Assembly (NCBI GenBank): GCA_905372445.1
Contig: CAJPPF010000114.1
Coordinates: 1 to 7,195, forward strand
Origin: an uncultured Prevotella sp.
GTDB lineage: Bacteria; Bacteroidota; Bacteroidia; Bacteroidales; Bacteroidaceae
Direction: 5' to 3'
Length of the DNA: 7,195 nt
Every line of letters begins with the position of its first letter. The stretch's first letter is position 1. This document shows, piece by piece, positions 5,393 to 7,195 of the stretch. The translations under genes were made by a program, and so were the position numbers. The notes below the pieces were generated by a model that was not told the origin of the DNA, ran no database searches, and saw nothing but the letters and a program-made list of their open reading frames with translations.

Positions 5393-6970
5393 ATGATAAA
5401 AGGGATTCAACTTCGCTTGCTTCCTCAGCAGGCAGCTTCGGAACAGAGCATTGCCGAATATATTGCCTACGAACAAGGCATCGACCGTCGCACTATAAAC
5501 CACGTGCGTGTATTGAAGCGTTCCATTGATGCGCGTCAACGCACGATATTTGTCAATATCTCCGCGCGAGTATATATTAATGAAGTGCCACAGGACGACG
5601 CATACCTGCACACAGAGTATAGGGATGTGTCGGGTGCTCCACGTGTAATCGTTGTCGGCGAAGGTCCTGGCGGACTGTTTGCTGCGCTGCGTCTTATCGA
5701 ACTTGGACTGCGTCCTGTCATATTAGAGCGCGGAAAGGATGTGCATGAACGCAAGAAAGATCTCGCCAATATCACAAAGACACAGAAGGTCGTCGGTGAG
5801 TCAAACTATTGTTTTGGCGAAGGAGGAGCCGGAGCCTACTCTGACGGAAAGCTATACACCCGAAGCAAGAAACGCGGACCAACGGAGAAAATACTCAATG
5901 TGTTCTGTCAGCATGGCGCATCGACATCAATCCTTGCTGATGCCCACCCACATATCGGCACCGATAAACTGCCACGCGTCATAGAGAACATGCGGAATAC
6001 CATTATACGCTGTGGCGGTGAGGTACATTTCCAGACAAAGATGACACGCCTCATCTTACAGGGCGACGAGTGTATAGGTTGTGAGACGGTGTCAACCGAT
6101 CCGCATCGACTTAATGCCACGCAGGAGTTCCGCGGTCCTGTCATCCTTGCCACCGGTCATTCCGCACGCGACGTATATCGTTATCTTGCAGATGCCCGGA
6201 TAGAGATTGAGGCTAAGCCCCTTGCCATTGGAGTGCGTCTGGAGCATCCGAGCCAACTCATTGACCAGATACAATATCACAACAAGAACGGACGCGGGAA
6301 ATATCTGCCTGCTGCGGAATACAGTTTCGTGACACAGGTCGACGGTCGTGGAGTATATTCTTTCTGTATGTGTCCCGGAGGTTTCATCATACCTGCTGCC
6401 ACGGGTCCGAAACAGATCGTCGTAAACGGCATGAGCCCGGCAAACCGCGGCACGCAATGGAGCAACTCAGGCATGGTTGTTGAAATTCATCCTGAAGACA
6501 TCAATTGTCAGGGCAACCTTTGCATGCTGGAGTTTCAAGAAGAACTGGAGCAAATGACATGGCAACAAGGGAATATGCGCCAGACGGCACCTGCTCAGCG
6601 TATGGCTGACTTTGTCAACGGTCGTTTGAGCTACGACCTGCCAAAGAGTTCATACGCACCGGGGTTAGTTTCCTCACCACTCCACTTTTGGCTGCCCCAA
6701 CAGATATCCCGCCGTCTGAAAGAGGGCTTCCTTAAGTTCGGAAAGATGAGTCACGGGTTCCTCACCAATGAAGCACTGCTCATCGCAACCGAGAGCCGCA
6801 CTTCATCGCCCATACGCATTATCCGCGACCGCGAGACATTACAACATGTACGCATTCAGGGACTATTTCCTTGTGGCGAGGGTGCAGGATATGCAGGAGG
6901 CATAGTATCGGCAGGTGTAGATGGCGAACGTTGTGCAGAGATGTGCGCACGGTTTATGACGGAAAGATAA
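5393..6970 (+). CDS. FAD-dependent dehydrogenase of the COG2509 type (HI0933-like fold)
   Basis: This is a 525-residue predicted cytosolic flavoprotein; the family is annotated as an NAD(FAD)-utilising dehydrogenase and its substrate is unknown. An N-terminal region of ~80 residues carries LKRSIDARQR (41-50), typical of the family. The FAD-binding Rossmann motif VIVVGEGPGGLFAALRLIE (85-103) ends with the ribose-binding acidic LERG (111-114). GEGGAGAYSDGKLYTRSKK (142-160), the second dinucleotide-proximal ATG motif LATGHSARD (252-260) and the C-terminal FAD-contacting FPCGEGAGYAGGIVSAG (492-508) follow. There is no signal peptide or membrane segment. A TTG nine codons upstream at 5366 would extend the frame, but ATG 5393 is chosen because homologous proteins begin with MI-x-LQLR-like sequence and because a TAnnTTTG element occupies 5380-5387, inside the longer version. 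It is divergent from thrA across 140 bp. No operon partner is visible downstream. Confidence 0.92.
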   Translation: MIKGIQLRLLPQQAASEQSIAEYIAYEQGIDRRTINHVRVLKRSIDARQRTIFVNISARVYINEVPQDDAYLHTEYRDVSGAPRVIVVGEGPGGLFAALRLIELGLRPVILERGKDVHERKKDLANITKTQKVVGESNYCFGEGGAGAYSDGKLYTRSKKRGPTEKILNVFCQHGASTSILADAHPHIGTDKLPRVIENMRNTIIRCGGEVHFQTKMTRLILQGDECIGCETVSTDPHRLNATQEFRGPVILATGHSARDVYRYLADARIEIEAKPLAIGVRLEHPSQLIDQIQYHNKNGRGKYLPAAEYSFVTQVDGRGVYSFCMCPGGFIIPAATGPKQIVVNGMSPANRGTQWSNSGMVVEIHPEDINCQGNLCMLEFQEELEQMTWQQGNMRQTAPAQRMADFVNGRLSYDLPKSSYAPGLVSSPLHFWLPQQISRRLKEGFLKFGKMSHGFLTNEALLIATESRTSSPIRIIRDRETLQHVRIQGLFPCGEGAGYAGGIVSAGVDGERCAEMCARFMTER

Positions 6971-7070
6971 ATGCCGATATTTTCGTTGCGCTATAACACA
7001 GTAGGCACAAAAAATATAGAGAATTATTGGTGTCCGGTAAAAACTGATTGAAAGTTCTGCAAGCCTTTAT

Positions 7071-7110
7071 TTATCGGCATTACAAATACGTATAGCCGAT
7101 AAGGGTTTAC
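7071..7110 (+). terminator. possible weak terminator downstream of the FAD gene
   Basis: TTATCGGC (7071-7078) and GCCGATAA (7095-7102) form an 8-bp stem. A 2x2 mismatch and an inner 3-bp TAC/GTA stem close on a 6-nt loop. GGGTTTACTTTTTG follows on the plus strand, a T-rich but interrupted tail. The position, 100 bp after the stop codon, fits a terminator of the plus-strand gene, but the stem is AT-biased at its base and the T-run is broken, so function is uncertain. Confidence 0.25.
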
Positions 7111-7123
7111 TTTTTGCCAAAAA

Positions 7124-7138
7124 TAGTAAGCGTTACTA
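7124..7138. repeat. short palindrome TAGTAA-GCG-TTACTA
   Basis: A perfect 6-bp inverted repeat around a 3-bp centre is set between two A-runs. The form is that of a dimeric regulator operator, perhaps for a gene beyond the window edge, or a small hairpin. I recognise no specific regulator. Confidence 0.3.
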
Positions 7139-7195
7139 AAAACATTCCTTTTAGTTTTATGTCTTCCACGAGCCGAGAAAGAGACGGCACTTGCC

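Larger units (their letters stand above)
6971..7195. other. 225-bp region after the FAD gene with no certain gene
   Basis: This stretch has no gene I can assign. It holds three GCCGATA-type motifs, a hairpin at 7071-7102, an isolated palindrome at 7124-7138 and, on the minus strand, a 56-codon frame open from the window edge (7194) to a TAA at 7026-7024. That frame ends in FQSVFTGHQ, has no recognised domain and could be the C-terminus of a gene lying mostly outside the window or repeat DNA. The end of the window is too close to decide. Confidence 0.4.

Noticed and set aside
5312..5611. Minus-strand 99-codon frame upstream of thrA
   Set aside because: It lies antisense to the N-terminus of the FAD dehydrogenase and covers both divergent promoters; composition is that of a shadow frame.
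7172..7188. GCCG/CGGC inverted repeat near the right edge
   Set aside because: A four-base stem with a nine-base loop is expected by chance.

Overview
The window is chromosomal DNA from a member of the Bacteroidales, most likely Prevotella or a close relative. This rests on the protein content (a Bacteroidetes-style HtpG, a fused aspartokinase-homoserine dehydrogenase and a COG2509-type FAD protein), on promoter elements matching the Bacteroidetes sigma consensus (TTTG ... TAnnTTTG), and on the absence of clear Shine-Dalgarno sequences. The genus is inferred by eye and was not checked by any search.

Layout, left to right. Bases 1-55 are the 5' three quarters of a tRNA-Arg (anticodon ACG) on the minus strand, cut by the window edge, with a full promoter just upstream at 76-107. 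Bases 108-384 hold only a doubtful 85-codon hydrophobic reading frame. A strong rho-independent terminator (385-425) closes htpG (447-2504, minus), which encodes the Hsp90 chaperone. Between htpG and thrA lies an unusual 312-bp gap. It contains a 202-bp segment bounded by imperfect inverted repeats (2619-2820), a 35-codon small ORF, and a sigma-54-like promoter sequence aimed at htpG. The inverted repeat starts on the stop codon of thrA (2817-5252, minus), a bifunctional enzyme of the aspartate/threonine pathway. A 140-bp divergent intergenic region separates thrA from a plus-strand FAD-dependent dehydrogenase gene (5393-6970). It carries one -7 element for each gene and a hairpin in the thrA leader. 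The last 225 bp have no certain gene, but show a palindrome, a repeated GCCGATA motif and an open frame running off the edge.

The three full genes are housekeeping functions with no obvious shared pathway: protein folding, amino-acid biosynthesis and a redox protein of unknown substrate. htpG and thrA point the same way but appear to be separate units because of the gap between them. The most interesting part is the htpG-thrA gap, which looks like a small mobile or repeated element, or the remnant of one. I saw no CRISPR array, complete insertion sequence, toxin-antitoxin pair or defence system.
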